NCBI RefSeq assembly: GCF_003096715.1
Contig: NZ_QEOL01000005.1
Coordinates: forward strand, 1 to 64,000
DNA length: 64,000 nucleotides
Direction: 5' to 3'
Origin: Paraburkholderia silvatlantica
GTDB taxonomy: Bacteria > Pseudomonadota > Gammaproteobacteria > Burkholderiales > Burkholderiaceae
In this document: positions 36,443 through 45,243 of the stretch, one piece after another
Layout: each line of letters starts with the position of its first letter
How positions within the stretch are numbered: the first letter of the stretch is position 1
The notes under the pieces: model-generated
Seen by the model: the letters and a program-made list of their open reading frames with translations, nothing else
What the model was told of the DNA's origin: nothing
Database searches by the model: none
Program-made: the position numbers and the translations under genes

Positions 36443-36922
36443 TCAGAGGCCGAGGTCGGAGAGGCCCGGATGATCGTCGGGACGGCGCCCGAGCGGCCAG
36501 TGGTAGAGACGATCCGCCTCGCGGATCGGCAGGTCGTTGATCGATGCGTGACGGTGCGCCATCAGGCCGTTCGCGTCGAATTCCCAGTTCTCGTTGCCAT
36601 ACGAGCGGAACCAGCTGCCCGAATCGTCGCGCCATTCATAGGCGAAGCGCACCGCGATGCGATTGTCCGTGTACGCCCATAGCTCCTTGATCAGGCGATA
36701 GTCGAGTTCGCGCGCCCACTTGCGCGTGAGAAATTCGACGATGGCTTCGCGGCCCGTCACGAACTCGGCGCGATTGCGCCACACGCTTTGCGGCGTGTAC
36801 GCAAGCGAAACGCGTTGCGGGTCGCGCGTGTTCCAGCCGTCTTCCGCTGCGCGCACTTTCTGTATGGCGCTCTCGCGCGTGAACGGCGGCAGCGGCGGAC
36901 GCACTTCGGATGAATCACTCAT
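36443..36922 (-). CDS. DUF1348 (NTF2/SnoaL-like) protein
   Basis: The 159-residue protein has the DUF1348 pattern: [93 protein letters not shown], and a C-terminal HASINDLPI. The fold is a small cone-shaped hydrophobic pocket; function unknown. Its start overlaps the end of the tetR gene by 8 bp, so both are probably one operon controlled by the TetR operator at 37677-37726. Confidence 0.85.
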   Translation of the reverse strand: MSDSSEVRPPLPPFTRESAIQKVRAAEDGWNTRDPQRVSLAYTPQSVWRNRAEFVTGREAIVEFLTRKWARELDYRLIKELWAYTDNRIAVRFAYEWRDDSGSWFRSYGNENWEFDANGLMAHRHASINDLPIREADRLYHWPLGRRPDDHPGLSDLGL

Positions 36923-37631
36923 GGTCTTGCTCCTTGCGTTGGGCGGCGCGCCGGGACGGCGCGCGCGATGGAGATCGGATCAGGGAATCGGAATCGCTTT
37001 TCGGTGCGAGGGCGTCGAGTAACGATCGGCCTGCAGCACGTGCGTCGAGCGCCGCATCGGCGTCGCCGCTTACCAGCGCCACGCCGATCGCGCCGTCGAT
37101 CAGGATCAGCCATTGGCGCGCGAGGCGTGCGGCGGTCCGGCGATCTGCGCCGACGCTCGCGGCCCACGCATCGCCCTGTTCGCGCACGAAGTCGAGCAGG
37201 CGCGCCTTGTGTTCGCGCGCGACCACGCGCACGGGGTCGTCGGGCGACGCGATTTCGCCGGCGGCGTTGAGAAACGCACAACCGTGAAAGCCTTCGGACA
37301 CGAACCACTCGCGCAAAACGTCGAACATGCCGACAAGGCGTGCCCGCGGCGTGCGTCCATGTGCGAGCGTGCCGGCGACGAACCAGCGCATCCAGCGCTC
37401 GTCGCGCCGCGCAAGCGCAGCCGCCACTAACGCGTTCTTCGATTCGAAATACGCGTAGAAACTCTTGCGCGCCGCACCCGCCGCGCGAACGATCGCATCG
37501 ACGCCCGTTGCGTGAATGCCGCCCGCGTAGATCAACGCCTCGGCGGCATCGAGCAGGCGCTCGCGCGCGTCGGCCTGCGGCGCGTCTGCGTTCGAGTTTG
37601 CCTCGGGGTTCGTTACTGCGAGCGGGCTCAT
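36915..37631 (-). CDS. TetR-family repressor
   Basis: From the ATG at 37631 the 238-residue protein has a TetR N-terminal helix-turn-helix ([40 protein letters not shown], residues about 20-65). The remainder is helical and ligand binding. The C-terminus (about 20 residues, [17 protein letters not shown]) is a basic tail. A perfect 17-bp inverted repeat lies 46 bp upstream, between this gene and the DMT exporter, and is the expected operator. Family members with this [12 protein letters not shown] turn often repress small oxidoreductase or exporter operons. Confidence 0.9.
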   Translation of the reverse strand: MSPLAVTNPEANSNADAPQADARERLLDAAEALIYAGGIHATGVDAIVRAAGAARKSFYAYFESKNALVAAALARRDERWMRWFVAGTLAHGRTPRARLVGMFDVLREWFVSEGFHGCAFLNAAGEIASPDDPVRVVAREHKARLLDFVREQGDAWAASVGADRRTAARLARQWLILIDGAIGVALVSGDADAALDARAAGRSLLDALAPKSDSDSLIRSPSRAPSRRAAQRKEQDHE

Positions 37632-37676
37632 GGCTAGTGCCTGTTCAGCGATTGCGGCGGAATATCGAAGATCAGC

Positions 37677-37726
37677 GGGAGAATGATCGTTCTCTCTAAC
37701 CCGTAATGTAGAACGATCATTCTCCC
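37677..37726. promoter_or_regulatory. Perfect 17-bp inverted repeat, likely TetR operator
   Basis: GGGAGAATGATCGTTCT (37677-37693) and its exact reverse complement (37710-37726) are separated by 16 bp. Each arm also contains a near-palindrome around GATC, so each may bind a TetR dimer. It lies 46 bp upstream of tetR and directly after the DMT stop. Confidence 0.75.
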
Positions 37727-37729
37727 GAG

Positions 37730-38713
37730 TCAAGAAACCTTGCTGTCGCGCGCGCCGCGCTGGACGCTTATGCGATTCCACAGCGCCCGCCCGGATTGCG
37801 CGAACACGGCGGCCACGACCAGAGTGAGGCCCAGCGCGCGCGTGAGCGTAAGCGGCTCGCCGAGCAGCATCGCGGCAAGCGCCACACTCGACACCGGCGC
37901 CACCGCAGTAAAGACCGCGGCCTCGCCGCCCGGCACGCGCGCCGCGCCCGCGTACCAGAGCCAGAATCCGCCCACGGTAGGCACGAGCGCGTAATACGCC
38001 ACGCCGAGCACGGCGCTCAGCGGCACGGCGTGGGCCGCGCCAAGCCACCCCGGCAGCGCGCACAAGCCCGACACGACGAAGCCGATTCCCGTCATCGCGC
38101 TGGCCTGCGCAAGCGGCGGCCATGGCCGCGAAAGCCGTTTGTTCAGCAACACGAACAGGCTTTCGCACACGACGGCGCCGAGGATCATCGCGTCGCCCGC
38201 GAGCGAGCGTGCGCCGTCGCGATGCGCCCCGGGCGCGAGTGTGACCATCGCCACGCCGAGGCTCGCGACCGTCACCGAAACGAGCGTGCTTGCACGCAGC
38301 CGCTCGCCGAGCACGAGCGCCGCCGTCAACGCGCAAACGGCTGGCAGGGTGCCGAGGATGATTCCGGCGTCGCTCGCCGAAGTCCGCTGCGTGCCCGCGA
38401 TCAGCAAGACCGTATAGCCGACGCTGCCGATGGCAGCCTGTGCGACGAGCAGCAGCGCGTCGCGCAGGCCGGGACGAGGAAACGCCGTACCGGTGAAACG
38501 CATGAGCAGCAGAAAAACCGGCAACGCGATCCCGAAGCGCAGCGCGGTGGCGGGCAGCGGATCGAGCCCGGCGCCGATGGCCTTGCTCGCAATGACCGTG
38601 CTGCCTACGGTGAGCATGGCCGCCGTCAGTTGCGCCTGCGGCGACTGCGCGACGGATCGGGGGGAAAGGGTCAAGCGCCGCGCGTTTTCGCGCGACGGCA
38701 ATCGTATCGGCAT
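37730..38713 (-). CDS. EamA/DMT-family exporter
   Basis: The 327-residue protein has about ten TMs in two EamA repeats (AMLTVGSTVIASKAIGAGLD; GFWLWYAGAARVPGGEAAVF), with LGTLPAVCALTAALVLGERL ending the first and ALAAMLLGEPLTLTRALG the second, the classical EamA signatures. It may export metabolites or amino acids. An araC gene lies 90 bp upstream in the same direction and could control it. Confidence 0.85.
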   Translation of the reverse strand: MPIRLPSRENARRLTLSPRSVAQSPQAQLTAAMLTVGSTVIASKAIGAGLDPLPATALRFGIALPVFLLLMRFTGTAFPRPGLRDALLLVAQAAIGSVGYTVLLIAGTQRTSASDAGIILGTLPAVCALTAALVLGERLRASTLVSVTVASLGVAMVTLAPGAHRDGARSLAGDAMILGAVVCESLFVLLNKRLSRPWPPLAQASAMTGIGFVVSGLCALPGWLGAAHAVPLSAVLGVAYYALVPTVGGFWLWYAGAARVPGGEAAVFTAVAPVSSVALAAMLLGEPLTLTRALGLTLVVAAVFAQSGRALWNRISVQRGARDSKVS

Positions 38714-38803
38714 GAAGCGCTCCTCGTGGTGATACGCCTGTATAGGCTCGCCACGACGCGCCGTCTTGGATCGTTGTGCGTCAGCGCCTGACGTGCGGGC
38801 GAT

Positions 38804-39628
38804 TCAGGCCGCGCGCGCGAGCCGGTAACGCCCCGGCGATACGCCGAACTGCCGCGCGAACGCGCGGTTCAGGTGGCTCTGGTCGCAGAAACCGGCGGCC
38901 AGCGCGGTCTGCGCCGGGGCATGGCCCGCCTTGAGCAGGCGCCGCGCGAGCGCCACGCGGCGATGCAGGATGTAGCCATGCGGCGCGACGCCGAACGCAC
39001 GCAGGAAGCCGCGATGGAGCTGAAAGCGGCTCAACCCCGCCGCTTGCGCGAGTTCGGCGAGCGAGAGCGGCTGGGCCGGATCGGTGTCGATCATGTCGCG
39101 CACGCGCGCAAGCGCCGCCGGTGAGCACTGCGGGAGCGCGCGCCGGTGGCCGAGCGCCGCGACGAGCCGCGTCATCAGCTCGAGCGCGGCGGCTTCGAAG
39201 GCCATCAGCGAGAGGTCATGTCCTGGGTCGGTGACGTGAGTGAAAGCCGCATCGAACCGCGCGCGCAAACGCGGTTCGCTGATCACCGGCGCATGCAGCG
39301 CAAAGGCGGCGTCGTCGCCTTGCGTGATGTCGGCTTGCAGCGCATCGACCCAGCGCGGCTCGAAATACAGCATGCGCCACGTGCGCCCGGCGGCATCGAG
39401 CGGCCGGCCGTCGTGCACCTCGCCCGGATTGACGAGGATGAGGTCGCCCGGCACGGCCTCGACCTGGCCCGCATCGCTGAGCGAAACATGGCCGCCGCGA
39501 TCGATCACACCGATGCCGTACTGGTCGTGCGTATGACACCCGAACGAGCGCGCCGTGGCGGCCGTCATCGCATCGACGTCGCGCACGAGCGTAGCGTGAA
39601 AACGCACGGCGTGGTTCGTGGCTGGCAT
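38804..39628 (-). CDS. AraC-family regulator
   Basis: The 274-residue protein has an N-terminal cupin-like sensor (HTHDQYGIGVIDRGGHVSL, PGDLILVNPGEVHDG) and a C-terminal double helix-turn-helix (LSLAELAQAAGLSRFQLHRG, FLRAFGVAPHGYILHRRV, AAGFCDQSHLNRAFARQFGV, SPGRYR). The layout matches regulators of amino-acid or amine exporters. Likely target: the DMT exporter downstream. Confidence 0.85.
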   Translation of the reverse strand: MPATNHAVRFHATLVRDVDAMTAATARSFGCHTHDQYGIGVIDRGGHVSLSDAGQVEAVPGDLILVNPGEVHDGRPLDAAGRTWRMLYFEPRWVDALQADITQGDDAAFALHAPVISEPRLRARFDAAFTHVTDPGHDLSLMAFEAAALELMTRLVAALGHRRALPQCSPAALARVRDMIDTDPAQPLSLAELAQAAGLSRFQLHRGFLRAFGVAPHGYILHRRVALARRLLKAGHAPAQTALAAGFCDQSHLNRAFARQFGVSPGRYRLARAA

Positions 39629-39827
39629 GGTCGGCTCTCCGCTCGTTCGGGCTCCAATCGGCGTATGAGACCCGAGTTTCGCGCGGCGCGCAATGTGCGC
39701 GTGTCTGGTATCGGAAACTGCGGGATCGCCGCGATCCGACCCCGCCGCGTTATGCTTCGCGAACCATATGGAAGAAACGCACGTCGCCCAACGTTGTTAC
39801 GGTGTCGACGAGTCAAAGGGAGATGGG

Positions 39828-40505
39828 ATGAAAGACCGGCCGTTTGTAGCGCTTGCGCCTCTCGTTCGCGGCTCGCGCCGCGCCTTCTGCGTGGCGCTGT
39901 GCGCAGCGAGTCTCGCCGCGTGCACGCCGCTGCGCGTGGTCACGCACAGCGTTAGCCGCGCGGAAGCCGACGTGCCAGCGGGACACTACGCGATGGACGC
40001 GCATCACTGGAGCATCGTGTTCGACGTCGATCACTTCCACTATACGCGCTTCGTCATGCGCTTCGACCGCGCGCAGGCGACGCTCGACTGGCAGGCCGGC
40101 GGTCTCGAGGCGGCCACGGTCGACGCGACCATCGACGCCACGAGCCTCGACACCAACGTCAGCGCACTCGACGCCATGGTGAAAGGACCGCAGATGCTGG
40201 ATGTGCAGCGCTATGGGCAGATCCGCTTCACGAGCACGCACTTCGAGCGCACGGGCGAAGGGCGCGGCACGCTCACCGGTAATCTCACGATACGCGGCGT
40301 GACGCAGCCGGTCACGCTCGACGTGACCTTGAACGGCTACGCGCCGAATCCGCTCACGAAGCAGCCCACGCTAGGCTTCACTGCATCGGGCCATTTCAAT
40401 CGCTCGGCGTTCGGTTTGACGAGCTGGTATCCCGCCGTCGGCGACGAGATCGACGTGCGCATCGAGGCCGAATTCGAGCAGCCGGCGCCGGGCGCGACGT
40501 CCTAG
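39828..40505 (+). CDS. YceI-domain lipoprotein
   Basis: From the ATG at 39828 (AAAGGGAG upstream) the 225-residue precursor has a lipobox LAAC (SLAAC-TPLRVV) and then the YceI fold: YAMDAHHWSIVFDVDHFHYT, VDATIDATSLDTNVSALDAM, FTSTHFERTGEGRGTLTGNL and LTIRGVTQPVTLDVTLNGY. YceI proteins are small beta-barrels (lipocalin-like) that bind polyisoprenoids. The N-terminal 15 residues before the lipobox are rather charged. Its stop is 24 bp before the convergent tdh stop. Confidence 0.85.
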   Translation: MKDRPFVALAPLVRGSRRAFCVALCAASLAACTPLRVVTHSVSRAEADVPAGHYAMDAHHWSIVFDVDHFHYTRFVMRFDRAQATLDWQAGGLEAATVDATIDATSLDTNVSALDAMVKGPQMLDVQRYGQIRFTSTHFERTGEGRGTLTGNLTIRGVTQPVTLDVTLNGYAPNPLTKQPTLGFTASGHFNRSAFGLTSWYPAVGDEIDVRIEAEFEQPAPGATS

Positions 40506-40529
40506 AAGCCTCATCGAACCAGTGCCCAT

Positions 40530-41561
40530 TCAGGCCGCGGCCCAGTCGAGAATCACCTTGCCGCTCTCGCCCGAGAGCATGGCCGCAAAGCCTTTCTCGT
40601 AGTCGTCCACATCGAAGCGGTGCGTGATGATGGGCGAGAGATCGAGCCCACTCTGCAACATCGCGACCATCTTGTACCAGGTCTCGAACATCTCGCGGCC
40701 GTAAATGCCCTTGATTTCCAGGCCCTTGAAGATGACCTGGTTCCAGTCGATGGCCGTTTGCGCGGGCGGAATGCCGAGCAGCGCGACCTTGCCGCCGTGG
40801 TTCATCGACTCGAGCAGCGCCGTGAACGCGCTCGGCACGCCCGACATTTCGAGGCCGACGTCGAAGCCTTCGGTCATGTGCAGTTCGTCCATCACGTCGC
40901 GCAGCGACTCGCGCGCAACGTTCACGGCGCGCGTCGCGCCCATCTTGCGCGCAAGCCCGAGCCGGTAGTCGTTGACGTCCGTGATGACGACGTTGCGCGC
41001 ACCCACGTGCTTCGCGATCGCCACGGCCATGATGCCGATCGGCCCCGCGCCCGTAATCAGCACGTCCTCGCCCACGAGGCTGAACGAAAGCGCCGTGTGC
41101 GTGGCATTGCCGAACGGATCGAAGATCGCGGCGAGATCGTCGGAGATCCCGGGAGGAATCTTGAACGCGTTGAAGGCCGGAATCACGAGGTATTCTGCGA
41201 ACGCGCCTTCGCGGTTCACGCCCACGCCCGTGGTATTGCGGCACAGGTGGCGCCGCCCCGCACGGCAGTTGCGGCAAAAGCCGCAAGTGATATGCCCCTC
41301 GCCCGACACGCGGTCGCCAATCTGGAAGCCGCGCACCTCCTGGCCCATTTCGACGATCTCGCCCACGTATTCGTGGCCCACGTGCATCGGCACCGGAATG
41401 GTCTTCTGTGCCCAGTCGTCCCATTTCCAGATGTGAATGTCCGTGCCGCAGATCGCGGTCTTGCGGATCTTGATCATCACGTCGTTATGGCCGACTTCGG
41501 GCTTCTTCACGCGCGTGAGCGTGAGTCCGGGCGCGCGTTCGAGTTTGGCGAGTGCTTTCAT
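40530..41561 (-). CDS. tdh: L-threonine 3-dehydrogenase
   Basis: From the ATG at 41561 the 343-residue protein is full length. The catalytic zinc site is ICGTDIHIW and [15 protein letters not shown]; the structural zinc site has four cysteines in [19 protein letters not shown]; the NAD site is [19 protein letters not shown]. It turns threonine into 2-amino-3-ketobutyrate. A frame extending to 41867 reads into kbl and is not tdh. It starts 17 bp after kbl. Confidence 0.95.
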   Translation of the reverse strand: MKALAKLERAPGLTLTRVKKPEVGHNDVMIKIRKTAICGTDIHIWKWDDWAQKTIPVPMHVGHEYVGEIVEMGQEVRGFQIGDRVSGEGHITCGFCRNCRAGRRHLCRNTTGVGVNREGAFAEYLVIPAFNAFKIPPGISDDLAAIFDPFGNATHTALSFSLVGEDVLITGAGPIGIMAVAIAKHVGARNVVITDVNDYRLGLARKMGATRAVNVARESLRDVMDELHMTEGFDVGLEMSGVPSAFTALLESMNHGGKVALLGIPPAQTAIDWNQVIFKGLEIKGIYGREMFETWYKMVAMLQSGLDLSPIITHRFDVDDYEKGFAAMLSGESGKVILDWAAA

Positions 41562-41578
41562 TTGATTCGCAATCCTGG

Positions 41579-42778
41579 TTAAATCACGCCGAGTTGCCTG
41601 CCTACGCGCGCAAACGCCTCGACGGCACGCCCGATCTGCCCGGACGTGTGCGCGGCGCTCATCTGCGTGCGAATGCGCGCGCGGCCCTTGGGCACGACCG
41701 GGTACGAAAAGCCGATCACGTAGACGCCTTCGTGCAGGAGCGCGTCGGCCATTTTCGAGGCGACCTGGGCGTCGCCGAGCATCACCGGAATGATCGGGTG
41801 CTCGCCGGGCACGAGCGTGAAACCGAGCGCGCTCATTTCGCGGCGGAACTGCGCGCCGTTCTCGCACACCCGGCGGCGCAGTTGCGCGCCTTCGTCGCTC
41901 GCAATCAGATCGAGTACCGCAAGCGTGGCGGCCGCGATGCTCGGCGTGAGCGTGTTCGAGAAGAGATAGGGGCGCGAGCGCTGGCGCAGCAGGTCGATCA
42001 CTTCCTGCTTCGCCGCGATATAGCCGCCCGACGCACCGCCCAGCGCCTTGCCGAGCGTGCCGGTAATGATGTCCACGCGTTGCAGGACGCCGCAGTGCTC
42101 GGGCGTGCCGCGCCCATGCTCGCCGATGAAACCCACCGCGTGCGAGTCGTCGACCATTACGAGCGCGTCGTAGCGATCCGCGAGATCGCAGATGCCTTTG
42201 AGGTCGGCGATAATGCCGTCCATCGAGAACACGCCGTCGGTGGCGATCAATTTGTAGCGTGCGCCGGCTTCGTCGGCTTCTTTCAGCTTTGCTTCGAGGT
42301 CCGAAAGATCGTTGTTCTTGTAGCGATAGCGGCGCGCCTTCGAAAGGCGCACGCCGTCGATGATGCTCGCGTGATTGAGTTCGTCGCTGATGATGGCGTC
42401 GTCTTCGCCGAGCAGCGTTTCGAAGAGGCCGCCGTTGGCGTCGAAACAGCTGGAATAGAGAATGCAGTCTTCGGTTTGCAGGAACGTGGCGAGCGCGCTT
42501 TCGAGCTGCTTGTGCACGGTTTGCGTGCCGCAGATGAAACGCACCGACGCCATGCCGAAGCCATCGCGATCCAGGCCGTCTTTCGCGGCGGCGATGAGAC
42601 GCGCGTCATTGGCGAGGCCGAGGTAGTTGTTCGCGCAGAAGTTGAGCACGTCGCTGCCGTCTGTGAGCCGGATATCGGCCGACTGCGGCGTGGCGATCAC
42701 GCGCTCGTTCTTGTAGAAGCCATCGGCGCGGATCTGGTCGAGCGCCGCGCGCAAGTGGTCGAGATACGGGGTACGCAT
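41579..42778 (-). CDS. kbl: 2-amino-3-ketobutyrate CoA ligase (glycine C-acetyltransferase)
   Basis: The 399-residue PLP enzyme has [15 protein letters not shown] near the start, [20 protein letters not shown] in the PLP pocket, and the PLP lysine in [16 protein letters not shown] (about residue 246). It cleaves the Tdh product with CoA into glycine and acetyl-CoA. It is the first gene of the kbl-tdh operon; the XRE-cupin gene is divergent. Confidence 0.95.
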   Translation of the reverse strand: MRTPYLDHLRAALDQIRADGFYKNERVIATPQSADIRLTDGSDVLNFCANNYLGLANDARLIAAAKDGLDRDGFGMASVRFICGTQTVHKQLESALATFLQTEDCILYSSCFDANGGLFETLLGEDDAIISDELNHASIIDGVRLSKARRYRYKNNDLSDLEAKLKEADEAGARYKLIATDGVFSMDGIIADLKGICDLADRYDALVMVDDSHAVGFIGEHGRGTPEHCGVLQRVDIITGTLGKALGGASGGYIAAKQEVIDLLRQRSRPYLFSNTLTPSIAAATLAVLDLIASDEGAQLRRRVCENGAQFRREMSALGFTLVPGEHPIIPVMLGDAQVASKMADALLHEGVYVIGFSYPVVPKGRARIRTQMSAAHTSGQIGRAVEAFARVGRQLGVI

Positions 42779-42878
42779 GAATCGTGCTCCTCACATCGCT
42801 GCGGCGTACCGCAGTTTTGCTGCGGGTTGCCGCGGTTTGCTATAGTCGCCGTCAGCCGCTGGCGAACATTTCCTTTAT

Positions 42879-42904
42879 TTCGAACATAAATTCGATATGT
42901 CGAA
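42879..42904. promoter_or_regulatory. Imperfect palindrome in the kbl/regulator divergent region
   Basis: TTCGAACATA and TATGTCGAA face each other over 7 bp, differing by one base. It lies 25 bp before the XRE-cupin ATG and 100 bp before kbl. Likely operator of the XRE-cupin protein. Confidence 0.45.
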
Positions 42905-42929
42905 CGCACTCTAATCGATGAGGCCGTGA

Positions 42930-43583
42930 ATGGCAAGCACCCGCAAACCGCGCACCGCCCCGGCGGGCACCGTTCCCGACACACCGGCATCGGCTGCAAC
43001 CAACGCACCGCCTGCATCCCCCATACCCGCCACCGCGCCGCCGCGCGTGGGCGAGCAGATCCAGCGGCTGCGCACCGAGCGCAAGCTGACACTTGACGAC
43101 CTCTCGCGCGCCGCGGGCGTCTCGAAATCCATGCTATCGGAAATCGAGCGCGACAAGGCGAACCCGACCATTGCCGTGGCCTGGCGGCTTACGAACGCGC
43201 TCGGCGTCAAGCTCGATTCGCTGTTCGCCGCCCCGAAGGCGCCCGAGGCGATCGCCGTGGCCGGGCCGCACGACATCCCGACGCTACACGGCCACGATGC
43301 GGGTTACCAGTTGCGCGTGTGGGGACCCATCGAACTGGCTGGCCACTTCGAATGGTATGAGCTGACGCTCAAGCCCGGCGGGGCGCTGGTGTCGGCCGCG
43401 CACGAACCGGGCACGCGCGAGCATCTCACGGTGCTGCAGGGGAGCATCGAGGTCGAGGCGGCCGGGACAACACAGCGCCTGAAGGCTGCGGACACGGCGC
43501 GCTACATCGCCGATGAGCCGCATGCGATTCGCAATGCCGGCAAGGGCGAGGCACGCGCGCTGCTGGTGGTGATCCACGGCTGA
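42930..43583 (+). CDS. XRE-family regulator with cupin domain (threonine operon)
   Basis: The 217-residue protein has a 40-residue Ala/Pro-rich N-terminal tail, a helix-turn-helix (QIQRLRTERKLTLDDLSRAA, SKSMLSEIERDKANPTIAVA, about residues 42-97) and a C-terminal cupin (LTLKPGGALVSAAHEPGTRE, HLTVLQGSIEVEAAG). It is divergent from kbl-tdh and probably controls it. It is a different subgroup from the XRE-cupin at 13675. Confidence 0.85.
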   Translation: MASTRKPRTAPAGTVPDTPASAATNAPPASPIPATAPPRVGEQIQRLRTERKLTLDDLSRAAGVSKSMLSEIERDKANPTIAVAWRLTNALGVKLDSLFAAPKAPEAIAVAGPHDIPTLHGHDAGYQLRVWGPIELAGHFEWYELTLKPGGALVSAAHEPGTREHLTVLQGSIEVEAAGTTQRLKAADTARYIADEPHAIRNAGKGEARALLVVIHG

Positions 43584-43642
43584 CAGTCCGGTTCACCGCT
43601 CGCCCTGACCGAACGGACGAGGCTGCGCGATCGGCTCGACTA

Positions 43643-43658
43643 CTGTATATTCATACAG
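43643..43658 (+). promoter_or_regulatory. LexA (SOS) box
   Basis: CTGTATATTCATACAG is a full CTGT-N8-ACAG palindrome, with only the central two bases different from the standard CTGTATATATATACAG. It ends 23 bp before the ATG of the following gene, so it lies over the expected promoter. Confidence 0.85.
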
Positions 43659-43681
43659 TGAAAGTACGACTGGAGCCGCCG

Positions 43682-44089
43682 ATGTCCCTCCCAACCGAAC
43701 TGCCGCACGAACACGATTTGGCGGCCTTGCGCTTTCAGGCCGCCGCACGCGACCTCGAACACATCGTCCGCAACATCGCACAGCGCTATATCGCGCGGCA
43801 GGTGCCGCTCACCTGGCGCCTGCTGCATGCCATCGAGGCCGAAGCCCTTGCGGATCTCGGCTTTGCCAGCCGCCACGACGCCCTCATGCTTGGCCTCTTT
43901 CAGCGGCCGGGCGACCTCGCGTGGCCGGAAACGGATGAGACCGTCGACTTCGGACAATCCAACGCGCTGCCGGCCGTATTCGCGTTCGCAGTCTCGGCCT
44001 ACGAACGTGCCGCACAGGGCGCGGAAGAATCGCGCCGGCAGGCAAGACGCAACGACGCTGTGCGGCGTGCGAGGGCTTGGGGTGGCTGA
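43682..44089 (+). CDS. Uncharacterised SOS-box-controlled protein
   Basis: From the ATG at 43682 (GGAG 7 bases upstream) the protein has 135 residues. A GTG at 43658 would overlap the LexA box and is rejected. It is helical and charged (ALRFQAAARDLEHIVRNIAQ; WRLLHAIEAEALADLGFASR; NALPAVFAFAVSAYERAAQG) with an arginine-rich end (ESRRQARRNDAVRRARAW). It has no signal or TM. I do not recognise it. SOS control and position beside the origin suggest a role in DNA damage response, cell division or replication; this is inference. Confidence 0.75.
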   Translation: MSLPTELPHEHDLAALRFQAAARDLEHIVRNIAQRYIARQVPLTWRLLHAIEAEALADLGFASRHDALMLGLFQRPGDLAWPETDETVDFGQSNALPAVFAFAVSAYERAAQGAEESRRQARRNDAVRRARAWGG

Positions 44090-44147
44090 TCGCAGGCCAG
44101 CGAGGCAGCGCACGGAACAATAGCGGCAGCCACCATTCCGCTATCGC

Positions 44148-44153
44148 TATAAT
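44148..44153 (+). promoter_or_regulatory. Possible -10 box (TATAAT) before the recombinase gene
   Basis: A perfect TATAAT lies 33 bp before the ATG at 44186. No good -35 is found at the expected distance, so this is only a likely promoter element. Confidence 0.4.
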
Positions 44154-44185
44154 GGCCGTGTAACGCAACTAACGGAATGATAGAG

Positions 44186-45178
44186 ATGGCGTCTTCCACT
44201 TCTTCACGCGACCTCTTCGACCAAAAGCGCCAGGACTGGCAGCGCGACCCCGTCGCCGCGTTCGACGCCTGGCTCGCCTCGCAGGACCTGCGCCGTTCTT
44301 CCGCCGAGGTCTACCGCGTGCAATGGGGGCGCTTTCTCGAATGGCTCGCGCTCAAGCGCAAGACAATCATGACCGTGGATACGGGCACGATCGCCGAATT
44401 CGTCGCGAGCCTCGAAGTGAAGAAGCCGCAACGGCTTCGCTACCTGCGGCTCATCGAGCGCGTGCTCGATCACGTCCGCGAAATCGAACTCGCCTCTACG
44501 AATCCGGCGCGCTTCATCGCCCAGGACGGCGAAGCCGCATGGCGCAATGCGCGCGAAAACGAACCGACCGGTTTCCTTACGCCGGCAGAGCGCGCCGCGA
44601 TCGTCGGCCAGTTGTTCTCGCCGCTCGTCGAGCCATCGGCCGCGAAACGATGGCGCGAACGCCGCGACCGGGCGCTCGTCGCCATCTTTCTGGGCGGCGG
44701 ACTGAAAACGGGAGACGCCATCGCGCTCACGCTCGACTGCGTGGCGATCGGCTCGGAGTGGGTCACGATCGAAGCCGCCAACCCGGCGTTTACGCGCGTC
44801 ACGCGACTGACGCCATTTGCCGTCGATGTGCTTGGTGCCTGGCTCGAAGCGCGCCGCCTGGCCGAACTGCCCGGGCAACTGGTGTTTCCGGGCTCGCCCT
44901 CGGGGCGCCCCATGCACAAGGCAACGGTGCTGCGCGCCATCGACGCATTGACGGAGGCAGCCGGCGTGGCGCAAACGCGCACGGAACGCGCGAGTCCGCA
45001 GACCTTGCGCAATACGTTCGCGGCGGACCTGTTCGAGCGCGGCGTGGATATCGATCAGGTGGGGCAGTGGCTCGGCTTCCTGCAGCCGATCTCCGCGGGG
45101 CGGCTCCATCGCGCATGGAAAATGTGGGCGGAACGCGAAGCGTCCCAGCACGTGTCTACGCAGGCGGACGAGGCGTGA
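44186..45178 (+). CDS. Tyrosine recombinase-like protein with degenerate active site
   Basis: The 330-residue protein (ATG at 44186; an in-frame ATG at 44177 adds three residues) has an N-terminal SAM-like domain (SAEVYRVQWGRFLEWLALKR) and a C-terminal catalytic fold (VAIFLGGGLKTGDAIALTLD; TERASPQTLRNTFAADLFER; GVDIDQVGQWLGFLQPISAG). Compared with XerD the first Arg is Lys (GLK), the H-x-x-R histidine is Gln, the LGH histidine is Phe, and the tyrosine (TQIYTHV) is lost (GRLHRAW); only the second Arg (TLRN) clearly remains. It probably binds DNA without cutting. It lies next to kfrA and the iterons. Confidence 0.85.
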   Translation: MASSTSSRDLFDQKRQDWQRDPVAAFDAWLASQDLRRSSAEVYRVQWGRFLEWLALKRKTIMTVDTGTIAEFVASLEVKKPQRLRYLRLIERVLDHVREIELASTNPARFIAQDGEAAWRNARENEPTGFLTPAERAAIVGQLFSPLVEPSAAKRWRERRDRALVAIFLGGGLKTGDAIALTLDCVAIGSEWVTIEAANPAFTRVTRLTPFAVDVLGAWLEARRLAELPGQLVFPGSPSGRPMHKATVLRAIDALTEAAGVAQTRTERASPQTLRNTFAADLFERGVDIDQVGQWLGFLQPISAGRLHRAWKMWAEREASQHVSTQADEA

Positions 45179-45225
45179 AACGCCGCGTCGGCCTGCGATT
45201 GTGCGTTTGAGAGGCGTATGTGCGC

Positions 45226-45243
45226 CTCCCGTAAAAGCTCACG
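45226..45243 (-). repeat. Single distal iteron-like copy
   Basis: On the minus strand it reads CGTGAGCTTTTACGGGAG, one base off GGTGAG at the start. It lies at the tail ends of the converging recombinase and kfrA genes, 1.6 kb left of the main array. Confidence 0.6.

Noticed and set aside
36915..38336. 473-codon frame as one large TetR fusion protein
   Set aside because: Only the part from 37631 is TetR; the rest is antisense-like or shifted sequence of the DMT gene.
43658..43681. GTG start for the SOS gene
   Set aside because: The codon lies inside the LexA box; the ATG at 43682 has a good ribosome site.
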